A stretch of 64,000 bases of DNA, taken from Mycobacterium sp. 236(2023) (lineage in GTDB: Bacteria; Actinomycetota; Actinomycetes; Mycobacteriales; Mycobacteriaceae). The translations under genes and the position numbers were made by a program. This document shows positions 45,653 to 55,478 of the stretch, piece after piece (the stretch's first letter is position 1; each line of letters starts with the position of its first letter). The notes beneath the pieces are model-generated. The model was not told the origin of the DNA and searched no databases. It saw nothing but the letters and a program-made list of their open reading frames with translations. The stretch lies in contig NZ_JARSBP010000002.1 in NCBI RefSeq assembly GCF_029623955.1, positions 868,001 through 932,000 of the forward strand. Direction: 5' to 3'.

Positions 45653-48600
45653 ATGTCCGCGCCACACACCGAACTGACGCCCGAGGCCCTGGGTCTGCGG
45701 GACACCCGCGGCACCGTGCGGGTGCTGGGAGGCCCGGGCACCGGTAAGAGCAGCCTGCTCATCGACACCGCGGTGGCGCATATCGCGGCCGGTTGCGACC
45801 CGGAATCGGTTCTGCTGCTGACGGGTTCGGCGCGGCTGAGCTCCGAGGCCCGGGCCTCGATCACGACCAGACTGTTGGGTGCCGGGGGGCGTGACGCGGT
45901 TCGGGAGCCTCTGGTGCGCACCATTCACTCCTACGCTTTCGCGGTGTTGCGGCTCGCCGCGCAGCGCAACGGAAGCCCGCAACCACGGCTGATCACGAGC
46001 GCCGAACAGGACGGCATCATCCGCGAAATGCTGGCCGGCGACGTCGAGGACGGCGACGCATCACCCGTGCGGTGGCCGGAGCGTCTGCGGCCGGCCTTGA
46101 GCACTGTCGGGTTCGTGACCGAACTGCGTGATCTTATGGCCCGCTGCAGCGAGCGCGGCGTCGATCCGCTTGCCCTGCAACGCATCGGCCGCATCAACGG
46201 CCGCCCCGAGTGGCAGGCGGCCGGGCGCTTTGCCCAGGCCTACGAGCAGATCATGCTTCTGCGTTCCGCGGTGGGCATGGCCGCCCCCCAGGCCACTGTG
46301 CCTGCACTGGGCGCCGCTGAACTCGTCGGCGCGGCGCTGGAGGCGTTCGCGACGGATCCCGACCTGCTGGCAGCTGAGCGCGCGCGTGTACACCTGCTCC
46401 TGGTCGACGACGCCCAGCACCTCGATCCACAGGCCGCTCGCCTCGTCGAGATCCTCGGCGCGGGTGCCGAACTGACCGTCATCGCCGGCGATCCTCATCA
46501 GACGGTGTTCGGATACCGCGGCGCCGATCCGACGCTGTTGCGTGGAGACGGCCACACGCTGACGCTCACCGAGTCGCACCGGTGCGCGGCACCGCTCGCC
46601 GATGCGATCGGCGCTGTCACGCGTCGGCTTCCCGGCGCCGACGCCTCACGCCCGTTCACCGGCGGCAATGGGCCGGGTTCGGTCGCCGTCCGCATCGCCG
46701 CCTCATCGCACGCCGAGTCGGCCCTCATCGCCGACGCGTTGCGGCGCGCACACCTTGTCGACGGCGTGCCCTGGGAGGACATGGCCGTCATCGTCCGGTC
46801 CGTGTCCCGCATGGGTGCGTCCCTGGCGCGCGCGTTGACCGCGGCCGGCGTGCCGGTCGATCAGCCGCACACCGATGCGCCGCTTGCCGATCAGCCGGCG
46901 GTGCGGGCGCTGCTGACGGCGCTGGAAGCAACTGCCGACGGCCTCGACGGGGAACGCGCGCTGGCGTTGGTGACCGGACCCATCGGACGGATCGACCCGG
47001 TGTCGCTGCGCCAGCTCCGACGTGCGCTGCGTCGCGGTGTGGACGAGTCATCGGGCGGCTTCGGGGAACTTCTCGTCGCCGCGCTGCACCGTGATTCGGT
47101 CCCGCTGTCTGACGAGCAGGCTCGTGCGTTGCGACGCGTCCGCGCGGTTCTGACCGCCGCACGGCGCAGCGCCGACGAGGGCAGCGATCCGCGACACACG
47201 TTGTGGCAGGCGTGGCACCGGTCGGGCCTGCAGAGGCGCTGGCTGGCGGCGGAGGAACGCGGGGGTCCCGCTGCCGCGCAGGCGGAACGCGATCTCGACG
47301 CGGTCACCGCGATGTTCGACGTCGCCGAGCAGTACGTCGACCGCACCGCCGGAGCGTCGATCCGCGGACTGATCGATCACATCACAGCGCTGTCCCTGCC
47401 GCCGGTTCGCCGCGACGACCAGGCCGGTCACGCGGTCGCACTGGTCAGCGCGCACTCGGCGCTCAATCGTGAGTGGGAGTTCGTCGTGATCGCGGGTGTG
47501 CAGGAAGGTCTGTGGCCCAACGTTTCTCCGCGGGGCGGCGTGCTGGCCACTCAGCAGCTCGTCGACGTCATCGATGGTGTCGCGGAGGCCGGACAGCGCT
47601 TGTCCTCCCGCGCACCGCTTCTGGCCGAGGAGCGGCGGTTGCTGATCGCCGCGATGGGACGGGCCCGCCGGCGGTTGCTTGTCACGGCCGTCGACAGCGA
47701 TGCGGGCGAGGACGCCATGTTGCCGTCGTCGTTCTGTCATGAGCTGGCCGCGCTGGCCACCGAACCGGCGCCCGAGCCCGATCTGCCGGTCCGGGCGCCC
47801 AGAGTGTTGGCGCCCGCTGCCGTGGTCGGTCGGCTGCGTGCCGTGGTCTGCGCCGCCCCCGGCGCCGTGGATGACATCGAACGGGCCTGTGCGGCAGCCC
47901 AGTTGGCGCGTCTGGCGGACGCGGGTGTGCACGGTGCCGATCCCGGCGCGTGGTACGGCGCGCGTGAACTCTCCAGCGACCAACCGCTGTGGGATGGCGA
48001 CGATCACGTGGTCACGTTGTCGCCGTCGACGCTGCAGATGCTGTCCGACTGCCCGCTGCGCTGGTTGTTGGAACGGCACGGGGGGTCGCGTGGCCGCGAT
48101 GTGCGCTCGGCGTTGGGTTCGCTCGTACACGCCCTGGTCTCGGAGACGGGGAAGTCCGAGTCACAGCTTGGCAGTGCACTGGAAAAAGTATGGGAGGAAC
48201 TCCCGTTCGATGCTCAATGGCATTCCGACAACGAGCTCGGCCGGCACCTCGAAATGCTGGCCACGTTCCTGCGTTGGCGCACCGACACCCGCACCGAGCT
48301 GACCGAGATCGGCACCGAGATCGACGTCGACGGTGAGATCGACGACGTGGACGACGACGGGCCTGCGGTGCGGGTCAGGGGACGGCTCGATCGTCTGGAA
48401 CGCGACAGCGAGGGTCGCCTGGTCGTCGTCGACCTCAAGACCGGAAAGAGCCCGGTGACCAAGGGGGACGCTCAAACCCACGCACAGCTGGCGATGTACC
48501 AGCTCGCGGTGGCGGCCGGCCTTCTCGCCGAGGGGGATGAGCCCGGCGGCGGCCGGCTGGTCTACCTGGGCAAGACCACCGGTGGCGGCGCCACCGAACG

Positions 48601-48769
48601 TCATCAGGATGCGCTGACCGAAGAAGGCCGCGCCGAGTGGCGATCCCAGGTCCAGCGCGCCGCGGCGGCGACGCAGGGCCCGGAGTTCGTCGCCCGGGTC
48701 AACGACGGTTGCGCGCATTGCCCGGTCCGGGCGATGTGCCCGGCGCAGGACACCAGGAGTGATACGTGA
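45653..48769 (+). CDS. adnA: AdnA, helicase-nuclease subunit of the AdnAB double-strand break resection complex
   Basis: AdnAB resects DNA ends for recombination in mycobacteria. The 1038-residue protein is a UvrD-like motor with Walker A GGPGTGKSS (~24-32) plus a C-terminal RecB-like nuclease (VVVDLKTGKSPV ... AQLAMYQ). Four Cys suited to an Fe-S cluster are visible: the CPLRW Cys and the later CAHCPVRAMC set. Motif II reads VDDAQHL, so the usual DE is DD. The TGA overlaps the GTG of adnB (GTGA). Confidence 0.94.
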   Translation: MSAPHTELTPEALGLRDTRGTVRVLGGPGTGKSSLLIDTAVAHIAAGCDPESVLLLTGSARLSSEARASITTRLLGAGGRDAVREPLVRTIHSYAFAVLRLAAQRNGSPQPRLITSAEQDGIIREMLAGDVEDGDASPVRWPERLRPALSTVGFVTELRDLMARCSERGVDPLALQRIGRINGRPEWQAAGRFAQAYEQIMLLRSAVGMAAPQATVPALGAAELVGAALEAFATDPDLLAAERARVHLLLVDDAQHLDPQAARLVEILGAGAELTVIAGDPHQTVFGYRGADPTLLRGDGHTLTLTESHRCAAPLADAIGAVTRRLPGADASRPFTGGNGPGSVAVRIAASSHAESALIADALRRAHLVDGVPWEDMAVIVRSVSRMGASLARALTAAGVPVDQPHTDAPLADQPAVRALLTALEATADGLDGERALALVTGPIGRIDPVSLRQLRRALRRGVDESSGGFGELLVAALHRDSVPLSDEQARALRRVRAVLTAARRSADEGSDPRHTLWQAWHRSGLQRRWLAAEERGGPAAAQAERDLDAVTAMFDVAEQYVDRTAGASIRGLIDHITALSLPPVRRDDQAGHAVALVSAHSALNREWEFVVIAGVQEGLWPNVSPRGGVLATQQLVDVIDGVAEAGQRLSSRAPLLAEERRLLIAAMGRARRRLLVTAVDSDAGEDAMLPSSFCHELAALATEPAPEPDLPVRAPRVLAPAAVVGRLRAVVCAAPGAVDDIERACAAAQLARLADAGVHGADPGAWYGARELSSDQPLWDGDDHVVTLSPSTLQMLSDCPLRWLLERHGGSRGRDVRSALGSLVHALVSETGKSESQLGSALEKVWEELPFDAQWHSDNELGRHLEMLATFLRWRTDTRTELTEIGTEIDVDGEIDDVDDDGPAVRVRGRLDRLERDSEGRLVVVDLKTGKSPVTKGDAQTHAQLAMYQLAVAAGLLAEGDEPGGGRLVYLGKTTGGGATERHQDALTEEGRAEWRSQVQRAAAATQGPEFVARVNDGCAHCPVRAMCPAQDTRSDT

Positions 48770-51700
48770 GCACACCCCGATACAGCCCCGCCGAACTGTC
48801 CAAGGCGCTGGGTCTTTTCGAGCCGACTGACGAACAAGCTGCCGTCATTGCGGCGCCGCCGGGCCCGCTCGTCGTCATTGCCGGCGCCGGTGCCGGCAAG
48901 ACCGAGACGATGGCGGCGCGCGTGGTGTGGCTGGTCGCGAACGGTTACGCGCATCCCGGCGAGGTGCTGGGCCTGACCTTCACCCGCAAGGCGGCCGGTC
49001 AACTGCTGCGCCGCGTGCGGTCCAGGCTGGCGCGGCTTGCCGGGGCGGGGCTGACGATCCCCTCGGGGAGCGCGGATTTCGCCGAGGACCCCGTGACCAT
49101 CGGCACCTATCACGCTTTCGCGGGAAACCTGTTGCGCGAGTACGGGCTGATGCTCCCGGTGGAGCCCGACACCCGTCTGCTCGGCGAGACCGAGCTGTGG
49201 CAGTTGGCTTTCGGCGTGGTGTGTGAACATCCGGCTGCTCTCGACACCGACAAGTCGCCGACGTCGATCACCGGCATGGTGCTGCGCCTGGCCGGCCAGC
49301 TGTCGGAGCATCTCGTCGACACCGCACAACTGAACGACACCCACGTGGAACTGGAGCGTCTCGTCCACGCGCTCCCCGCCGGCAGGTATCAGCGTGACCG
49401 GGGTCCCAGCCAATGGCTGCTGCGGATGCTGGCGACGCAGTCCGAGCGCACGATGCTGGTTCCGCTGATCGACGAGCTGCACCGCAGGATGCGCGAGGGC
49501 AGGGTCATGGACTTCGGGATGCAGATGGCCTCGGCCGCGCGGCTGGCATCGCAATTCCCCACTGTCGGTGAGCAATTGCGGCAGCGCTATCGGGTGGTGC
49601 TCCTCGACGAGTATCAGGACACAGGGCATTCACAGCGGGTCGCGCTGTCATCGTTGTTCGGGGGAGGCGCCGACGACGACCTGGCTCTGACGGCCGTCGG
49701 CGATCCCATCCAATCCATCTACGGGTGGCGTGGCGCGTCGGCGACGAACCTGCCGCGGTTCACCACCGATTTCCCGTTGTCGGACGGCACACCCGCGCCC
49801 ACGCTGGAACTGCGCACCAGCTGGCGCAACCCACCGGAGGTGTTGCATCTGGCCAACGAGGTGTCGGTCGACGCGAGACGCCGCTCCGTCGCGGTTCGGG
49901 CGTTGCAGCCGCGGCCCGCCGCGGAACCGGGAACCGTCCGCGCTGCGCTGCTGTCCGACGTTGAGGCCGAACGGGATTGGGTCGCCGATCAGATCGCGGG
50001 CCGATGGCACGGCGGTATCGCGCAGTCCGGCGCGGTCCCGACCGCAGCGGTGCTCGTACGCAGGAACGCCGATGCGGCGCCGATGGCCGAAGCGCTGGGC
50101 CGGCGAGGGGTTCCCGTCGAGGTGGTGGGGTTGGCCGGTCTGCTCGCCGTTCCCGAGGTCGCCGATGTCGTTGCGATGCTGCGCCTGTGCGCGGATCCGA
50201 CTGCCGGTGCCGCCGCCGTCCGCGTGCTGACCGGACCGAGGTGGCGGCTCGGTGCGCGCGATGTCGCGGCCCTGTGGAAGCGGGCGGTCGCACTGGTGGA
50301 TGCCGGCAGCCCGGCCTCGGACACCGCGTCGGCGACCGCGGAGATCGTGGCCGAGTTGGGGCCCGACGCCGATGGCGCATGTCTGGCCGACGCGATCTGC
50401 GATCCCGGGGCCGCCGCGGCTTACTCCGACGTCGGCCACGCGCGGATCGTCGCGCTCGGACGTGAGCTGACAGGACTGCGGGCGCATCTGGGAAGCCCAC
50501 TGCCCGACCTCGTCGCCGAGGTGCGACGCGTTCTCGGAGTGGACGTGGAAGTCCGTGCCGCCCAACCGGTCTCTGCCGGTTGGACGGGATCCGAACATCT
50601 GGACAGATTCGGTGACGTGGTGGCCGACTTCGCATTGCGGGGGCCGGTGACGGTGTCGAGTCTGCTCGCCTACCTCGACACGGCCGAAGAGGTCGAAAAC
50701 GGGCTCGCGCCGGCCGAGGTCTCCGTGTCCGCGGACCGCGTGCAGATCCTGACGGTGCACGCGGCAAAGGGCCTCGAGTGGCAGGTCGTCGCCGTGCCCC
50801 ATCTGTCGGGGCGGGTTTTCCCGTCCACGGCCTCTCCGCGGACGTGGCTCACCGACGCCGCGGACCTGCCGCCGCTGCTGCGCGGCGACTGTGCGACAGT
50901 CTCGGCGCACGGGGTTCCGGTTCTCGACACCTCCGATGTCAGCGATCGGAAAGGGCTGTCAGACAAGATCTCCGATCACAAGGCCAGCCTGGATCAGCGT
51001 CGCACCGACGAGGAGCGACGGTTGCTCTACGTCGCGATCACCCGGGCCGAGCACACGCTGCTGGTGTCGGGGCACCATTGGGGAGCGACCGAATCCAAGC
51101 CGCGCGGTCCGTCGACGTTCCTGTGCGAGCTCAGGGAGGTCATCGACGCATCCGTCGTGGCGGGCACGCCGTGCGGAGCCGTCGATGTGTGGGCCGACGC
51201 TCCCGCCGACGGCGAGGCGAACCCTTTGCGGGACCGCGTGATCGAGGCCATGTGGCCGGTGGATCCGATGGGCGGTCGCCGCGCGCCGGTCGACCACGGA
51301 GCACACCTGGTGAGCGCCGCGATGTCGGCCGCCGCTCCTGACGCGGCCGAGGAGGAGGATCGTCACGGCTGGGCCGCGGACGTCGACGCGCTGCTGGCCG
51401 AGCGGGAGATGGCCGCGCGTCGACCGGTACCGGTGCTGCCCGTGCAGCTGTCGGTGAGCGCGATGGTCGAACTCGGTCGGGATCCGGGCGCGGTCGCGCA
51501 GCGGTTGCAGCGGCGTCTGCCGCGCCGCCCGGACGCGCAGGCGTTGCTCGGCACCGCGTTTCACGAGTGGGTGCAACGCTATTTCCAGGCGGAGAAGCTG
51601 TTCGATCTCGACGATCTGCCCGGCGCCGTCGACGCCGACCGTCAGGACAGGGGAGAGCTCGAGGAGTTGCAGACCGCGTTTGCGCTGTCGCCCTGGGCCG

Positions 51701-52044
51701 CCCGCACGCCGATCGATGTCGAGGTGCCGTTCGACATGATGATCGCGGGCCGGGTGGTGCGTGGCCGTATCGACGCCATCTTCGCCGGTTCGGACGACAC
51801 GGTCACCGTCGTGGACTGGAAGACGGGCGATGAGCCGTCAACACCGGAAGACCTGCAGCTCAACGCTATTCAGCTCGCCGTGTATCGGTTGGCGTGGGCT
51901 CGGCTGCACGGATGCCCGGTGTCGTCGGTGCGGGCCGCGTTCCACTATGTGCGCACCGGGCGGACGGTGATGCCCGATGTGCTGCCCGACGAGGACGATC
52001 TGATCGCCTTGCTGACCGACCAGATCGGAGAGGAGGCCGCCTAG
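48766..52044 (+). CDS. adnB: AdnB, principal motor and second nuclease of AdnAB
   Basis: The 1092-residue protein is a complete SF1A helicase: Walker A GAGAGKTETM (~44-53), motif [37 protein letters not shown] and VAITRAEHTLLVSG. The C-terminal RecB-type nuclease shows VVDWKTGDEPS followed by QLAVYR. It forms the heterodimer with AdnA, encoded directly upstream with a 4-nt overlap. The TAG shares the sequence CTAG with the stop of the convergent DoxX gene. Confidence 0.95.
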   Translation: MSTPRYSPAELSKALGLFEPTDEQAAVIAAPPGPLVVIAGAGAGKTETMAARVVWLVANGYAHPGEVLGLTFTRKAAGQLLRRVRSRLARLAGAGLTIPSGSADFAEDPVTIGTYHAFAGNLLREYGLMLPVEPDTRLLGETELWQLAFGVVCEHPAALDTDKSPTSITGMVLRLAGQLSEHLVDTAQLNDTHVELERLVHALPAGRYQRDRGPSQWLLRMLATQSERTMLVPLIDELHRRMREGRVMDFGMQMASAARLASQFPTVGEQLRQRYRVVLLDEYQDTGHSQRVALSSLFGGGADDDLALTAVGDPIQSIYGWRGASATNLPRFTTDFPLSDGTPAPTLELRTSWRNPPEVLHLANEVSVDARRRSVAVRALQPRPAAEPGTVRAALLSDVEAERDWVADQIAGRWHGGIAQSGAVPTAAVLVRRNADAAPMAEALGRRGVPVEVVGLAGLLAVPEVADVVAMLRLCADPTAGAAAVRVLTGPRWRLGARDVAALWKRAVALVDAGSPASDTASATAEIVAELGPDADGACLADAICDPGAAAAYSDVGHARIVALGRELTGLRAHLGSPLPDLVAEVRRVLGVDVEVRAAQPVSAGWTGSEHLDRFGDVVADFALRGPVTVSSLLAYLDTAEEVENGLAPAEVSVSADRVQILTVHAAKGLEWQVVAVPHLSGRVFPSTASPRTWLTDAADLPPLLRGDCATVSAHGVPVLDTSDVSDRKGLSDKISDHKASLDQRRTDEERRLLYVAITRAEHTLLVSGHHWGATESKPRGPSTFLCELREVIDASVVAGTPCGAVDVWADAPADGEANPLRDRVIEAMWPVDPMGGRRAPVDHGAHLVSAAMSAAAPDAAEEEDRHGWAADVDALLAEREMAARRPVPVLPVQLSVSAMVELGRDPGAVAQRLQRRLPRRPDAQALLGTAFHEWVQRYFQAEKLFDLDDLPGAVDADRQDRGELEELQTAFALSPWAARTPIDVEVPFDMMIAGRVVRGRIDAIFAGSDDTVTVVDWKTGDEPSTPEDLQLNAIQLAVYRLAWARLHGCPVSSVRAAFHYVRTGRTVMPDVLPDEDDLIALLTDQIGEEAA

Positions 52045-52445
52045 CTCTCTTTGTAGATTTTCCAGGCCTGCGTGATCATAGGGATCTGCAAGGGCAGCCG
52101 CGCGATCGCGCCGATCCGCATTGGCAGGTTCTTGGTCGGATCTTTAAACCAGAGCCGCACCATGTTCACGTTGCCGGGGAAGACACCGGCGTAGAGCGCA
52201 ATCGCTGACAGCGCTCCGGCCTTGCGAGTCTTGGGCGCCAGCAGCAGGGCGCCGACACCGACCTCGGCGACGCCGGAAGCGTAGGTGTAGAACCGCGCCG
52301 AGCCAGGAAGCTCCTCCGGAACGATGGTGTCGAACGGCTTGGGCGCCGCGAAGTGGAGGATGCCCATCCCGACGAGCCAGGCGCCGGTCTTGGCGCCCCG
52401 AGATGAATTGGTGATGCGCTGCAGTGCCGACGTGGAAGAGGTCAT
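52041..52445 (-). CDS. DoxX-family membrane protein
   Basis: This 134-residue protein has about four hydrophobic segments and a DoxX-like sequence (GMGILHFAAPKPFD; YASGVAEVGVGALLL). DoxX proteins are small membrane proteins; in mycobacteria one works with SodA and SseA, but this may be a different paralogue. On the minus strand CACAAT (52457-52452) lies 6 nt before ATG 52445, a leaderless layout. Divergent from the K+ channel gene. Confidence 0.85.
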   Translation of the reverse strand: MTSSTSALQRITNSSRGAKTGAWLVGMGILHFAAPKPFDTIVPEELPGSARFYTYASGVAEVGVGALLLAPKTRKAGALSAIALYAGVFPGNVNMVRLWFKDPTKNLPMRIGAIARLPLQIPMITQAWKIYKES

Positions 52446-52491
52446 GATTACATTGTGCTGGTGTGGCTGCCTCACCTTATGACCGGCCCTC

Positions 52492-53586
52492 GTGGCTAAG
52501 GGACGCCTGCGGCGACGGGTGCGTCGGTTCGATCAGTCCTTGGCCGAGTTGCCCGACCACGCGCTCACCGACCGCGTTCAGATCCCGACGACGCTCGTCG
52601 GCCCGGCCCGACGGATCACGGTCCGCGTCGTCTATGCGCTCACCGCGCTGTTCGCCGCGGTCATCATCGTCTATCTGGATCGGGACGGCTATCGCGACAT
52701 CGGGAGCGAACCGGACCCCGCCAATCCGCTGTCGTTTCTGGATTGTCTGTATTACGCGACGGTGTCGCTGTCGACCACCGGCTATGGCGACATCACGCCT
52801 GTCTCTCCGACGGCCCGGCTGATCAACGTCCTGGTGATCACGCCACTGCGCGTGGCCTTCCTGATCGTGCTCATCGGTACCACGGTAGAAACCCTCACCA
52901 CGCAGTCGCGGCAGGTCTACCAGATCCAGCGATGGAGGAGCAGATTGCGCAACCACATCATCATCGTCGGCTACGGCACCAAGGGCCGGACTGCGGCCGC
53001 AGCGATGGTCGGCGACGAGGTCGCTCCCGCGGACATCGTCGTGGTGGACGAAGACTCCGCCTCGCTGGAACGCGCGAAGAGCGCGGGGCTGGTGACCGTT
53101 CGCGGCAGCGCCACCGACTCCGAAGTGCTTCGACTGGCCGGCGCGCAACACGCCAAATCGATCATCGTGGCGACCAATCGCGACGACACCGCTGTGCTCG
53201 TGACGCTCACGGCGCGCGAGCTCGCGCCGAAGGCGAAGATCATCGCCGCCGTCCGTGAGGCGGAGAATCAGCATCTGCTCGAACAGTCCGGCGCCGACTC
53301 GACGGTGGTGACCTCGGAGACCGCGGGCCGCCTGTTGGGCATCGCCGTGCAGACGCCGAGCGTCGTCGAGATGATGGAAGACCTGTTGACTCCCGACCGC
53401 GGGTTCGCCATCGCCGAGCGGGAGGTCACGCCGAAGGAGGCGGGCGGTTCGCCCCGGCATCAGACCGACATCGTGCTGGGTGTGGTGCGGGGCAACAGGC
53501 TGATCCGCGTCGACGACCCCGAGGTCGACGCGTTGGAATTGGGGGATCGGCTGTTGTACATCCGGTCCGCGGACGAGGACCGATGA
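52492..53586 (+). CDS. Potassium channel with TrkA-N/RCK domain (Rv3200c)
   Basis: The 364-residue protein has two membrane helices (~43-62 and ~107-128) flanking a pore loop with the K+ selectivity filter TVSLSTTGYGDITP. It continues into a cytosolic RCK/TrkA-N Rossmann domain (IIIVGYGTKGRTAA) and a TrkA-C domain. The architecture is that of MthK-like ligand-gated K+ channels. GTG 52492 starts a strongly basic N-terminus (AKGRLRRRVRRF). nudC follows after 28 bp. Confidence 0.92.
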   Translation: MAKGRLRRRVRRFDQSLAELPDHALTDRVQIPTTLVGPARRITVRVVYALTALFAAVIIVYLDRDGYRDIGSEPDPANPLSFLDCLYYATVSLSTTGYGDITPVSPTARLINVLVITPLRVAFLIVLIGTTVETLTTQSRQVYQIQRWRSRLRNHIIIVGYGTKGRTAAAAMVGDEVAPADIVVVDEDSASLERAKSAGLVTVRGSATDSEVLRLAGAQHAKSIIVATNRDDTAVLVTLTARELAPKAKIIAAVREAENQHLLEQSGADSTVVTSETAGRLLGIAVQTPSVVEMMEDLLTPDRGFAIAEREVTPKEAGGSPRHQTDIVLGVVRGNRLIRVDDPEVDALELGDRLLYIRSADEDR

Positions 53587-53614
53587 GCGCTTGCGCGAAG
53601 AGCAGAGAGCACCG

Positions 53615-54574
53615 ATGAGCGACGAGCACTCGGTCAACCCGGTCAACAGCCCAGGGTTTCGGCTTCGCAATGTCCCGTTGCTGTCGCGGGTGGGCGCCGA
53701 TCGCGCCGACACGCTGCGCACCGATCTCGACGCCGCAGTGGCCGGCTGGGCCGATGCGCTGCTGCTGCGGGTGGATCGGCGCAATCAGGTGCTGATCGCC
53801 GACGGCCGCGCTGTGCTGAACAAGGCCAGTGGCGCGGCGGACAGCCCACCCGAGGACGCCGTGTTCCTCGGCAAGCTCGACGACGGCCGACATGTGTGGG
53901 CGATGCGCTCCGACTTGGAGCCTCCCGAGGATCCCGGCCTGAAGACCGAGGTCCTCGACCTTCGCCGCACCGGTGACGTGTTCGACGATGTGAGCGCTCA
54001 ACTCGTCGCGACCGCGACGGCGCTGCTGAATTGGCATGACAACGCGCGGTTCAGCCCGGTCGACGGTGCCCCGACGAAGCCGGTCAAGAGCGGTTGGTCG
54101 CGGGTCAACCCGGTCACCGGCCACGAAGAGTTCCCGCGCATCGACCCTGCGGTGATCTGTCTGGTGCACGACGGCCACGACCGCGCCGTGCTGGCGCGGC
54201 AGACAGTGTGGCCGCCGCGGCTGTTCTCGATCCTCGCGGGGTTCGTCGAGGCGGGGGAGTCGTTCGAGTCCTGTGTGGCGCGCGAGATCGCCGAGGAGGT
54301 CGGCCTGACGGTCACCGACGTCCAGTATCTGGGCTCGCAGCCGTGGCCGTTCCCGCGGTCGCTGATGATCGGCTTTCACGCTCTCGGCGATCCCGATCAG
54401 CCGTTCTCGTTCAACGACGGGGAGATCGCCGAGGCGCAGTGGTTCACCCGCGCCGAGATCCGCGAGGCGCTCGATCAGGGTGACTGGGGTTCGGGCGGCA
54501 GTTCCCGGCTGCTTCTGCCCGGCTCGATCTCGATTGCCAGGGAGATCATCGAATCTTGGGCTGCGCTGGATTAG
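53615..54574 (+). CDS. nudC: NAD(+)/NADH pyrophosphatase NudC
   Basis: The 319-residue protein has a Nudix box GFVEAGESFESCVAREIAEE and the NADH-specific SQPWPFPRS signature. NudC cleaves NAD(H) and can remove NAD caps from RNA; in M. tuberculosis it breaks down isoniazid-NAD adducts. The four zinc-ribbon Cys found in E. coli NudC are missing from the segment before the Nudix domain, as in the M. tuberculosis protein. ATG 53615 is chosen to begin SDEHSVNPV. Confidence 0.94.
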   Translation: MSDEHSVNPVNSPGFRLRNVPLLSRVGADRADTLRTDLDAAVAGWADALLLRVDRRNQVLIADGRAVLNKASGAADSPPEDAVFLGKLDDGRHVWAMRSDLEPPEDPGLKTEVLDLRRTGDVFDDVSAQLVATATALLNWHDNARFSPVDGAPTKPVKSGWSRVNPVTGHEEFPRIDPAVICLVHDGHDRAVLARQTVWPPRLFSILAGFVEAGESFESCVAREIAEEVGLTVTDVQYLGSQPWPFPRSLMIGFHALGDPDQPFSFNDGEIAEAQWFTRAEIREALDQGDWGSGGSSRLLLPGSISIAREIIESWAALD

Positions 54575-54618
54575 CCTCGAGTCCTGGCTGGCTCGATTAG
54601 CCTCAGCGGCAATCTATT

Positions 54619-55389
54619 TCAGCCGAGTTCGGTGAGAACCCGCGGACCGTCCTCGGTGACCGCGATGGTGTGTTCTGAGTGCGCAGTGTTCGAGCCGTCG
54701 GCCGACCGCAACGTCCAGCCGTCGTCGTCGACGATTAGCTGGTTCGTCCCGCGACCCCACCACGGTTCCAGCGCCAGGGTCATGCCGGCCTGGAGCCGCA
54801 GCCCGCGGCCCGGTTTCCCGCGGTTGGGGACGTGGGGGTCCTCGTGCATGGTGCGTCCGATGCCGTGCCCGCCGAAGTCGGTGTTGACGGCGTAGCCATC
54901 CGCGGCGGCGACGGCGCCGATGGCCGCGGAGATGTCGCCGAGGTGGCCGCCGGGAACCGCGGCGTCGATGGCCGCGGCCAGGGCCCGTCGGGTGGAGTCG
55001 ACAAGGGCGACGTCGGCGGGGTCCTTGGGTGATCCGACGATGACGGTTCGCGCGGCGTCGGCGGCCCATCCGTCGATGGTCACGGCGAAGTCCATCGTCA
55101 GCACGTCGCCGTCGCGCAGCACATAGGAGTGTGGAAGCCCGTGCAGCACACCGTCGTTGACCGACAGACAGATGACGTTCTGGAAGGGTCCGCGGCCGAA
55201 CGACGGTGCGTAGTCCCAATAGCACGAGGTGGCTCCGCGCTCAGCGACGAGCGCTCGAGCCCGGTGTTCGAGCTCCATCAGGTTCATGCCGGGCGCCGCC
55301 TCGCGCGCCAGCGTGTCCAACGTGTAGGCGACGAATTGCCCGGTGACGGCCATCATGTCGATTTCTTTGGCGGTCTTGAGTTCGATCAT
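54619..55389 (-). CDS. map: Type I methionine aminopeptidase (accessory copy)
   Basis: MetAP removes the N-terminal Met of new proteins. The 256-residue enzyme keeps all five metal ligands: two Asp (MDFAVTIDG; WAADAART), His in GGHGIGRTMHEDP, Glu in LALEPWW and Glu in AHSEHTI. It lacks the SH3-binding N-terminal extension. ATG 55389 is preferred over 55404 because GGAG lies 9 nt upstream. Mycobacteria have other map genes elsewhere, so this is an extra copy. A divergent XRE regulator and twin operators share its promoter; TATAAA (55422-55417) is the likely -10. Confidence 0.93.
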   Translation of the reverse strand: MIELKTAKEIDMMAVTGQFVAYTLDTLAREAAPGMNLMELEHRARALVAERGATSCYWDYAPSFGRGPFQNVICLSVNDGVLHGLPHSYVLRDGDVLTMDFAVTIDGWAADAARTVIVGSPKDPADVALVDSTRRALAAAIDAAVPGGHLGDISAAIGAVAAADGYAVNTDFGGHGIGRTMHEDPHVPNRGKPGRGLRLQAGMTLALEPWWGRGTNQLIVDDDGWTLRSADGSNTAHSEHTIAVTEDGPRVLTELG

Positions 55390-55409
55390 CGCGGGCAACT
55401 CCATCAGCT

Positions 55410-55425
55410 CGGTATTTTTATACCG
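55410..55425. promoter_or_regulatory. Operator A of the map/XRE pair
   Basis: CGGTATTTTTATACCG, with symmetry extending to 9-bp arms (55407-55415 and 55420-55428). It covers the likely -10 box of map on the minus strand. Confidence 0.7.
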
Positions 55426-55443
55426 AGCCGACGATACCAGTCG

Positions 55444-55459
55444 CGGTACTTTAATACCG
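55444..55459. promoter_or_regulatory. Operator B of the map/XRE pair
   Basis: CGGTACTTTAATACCG differs from operator A at two central positions; centres are 34 bp apart. It covers the -35 region of the XRE gene, whose -10 is TAGGCT at 55467-55472. Confidence 0.7.
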
Positions 55460-55478
55460 GTTCGGTTAGGCTGGGCCC

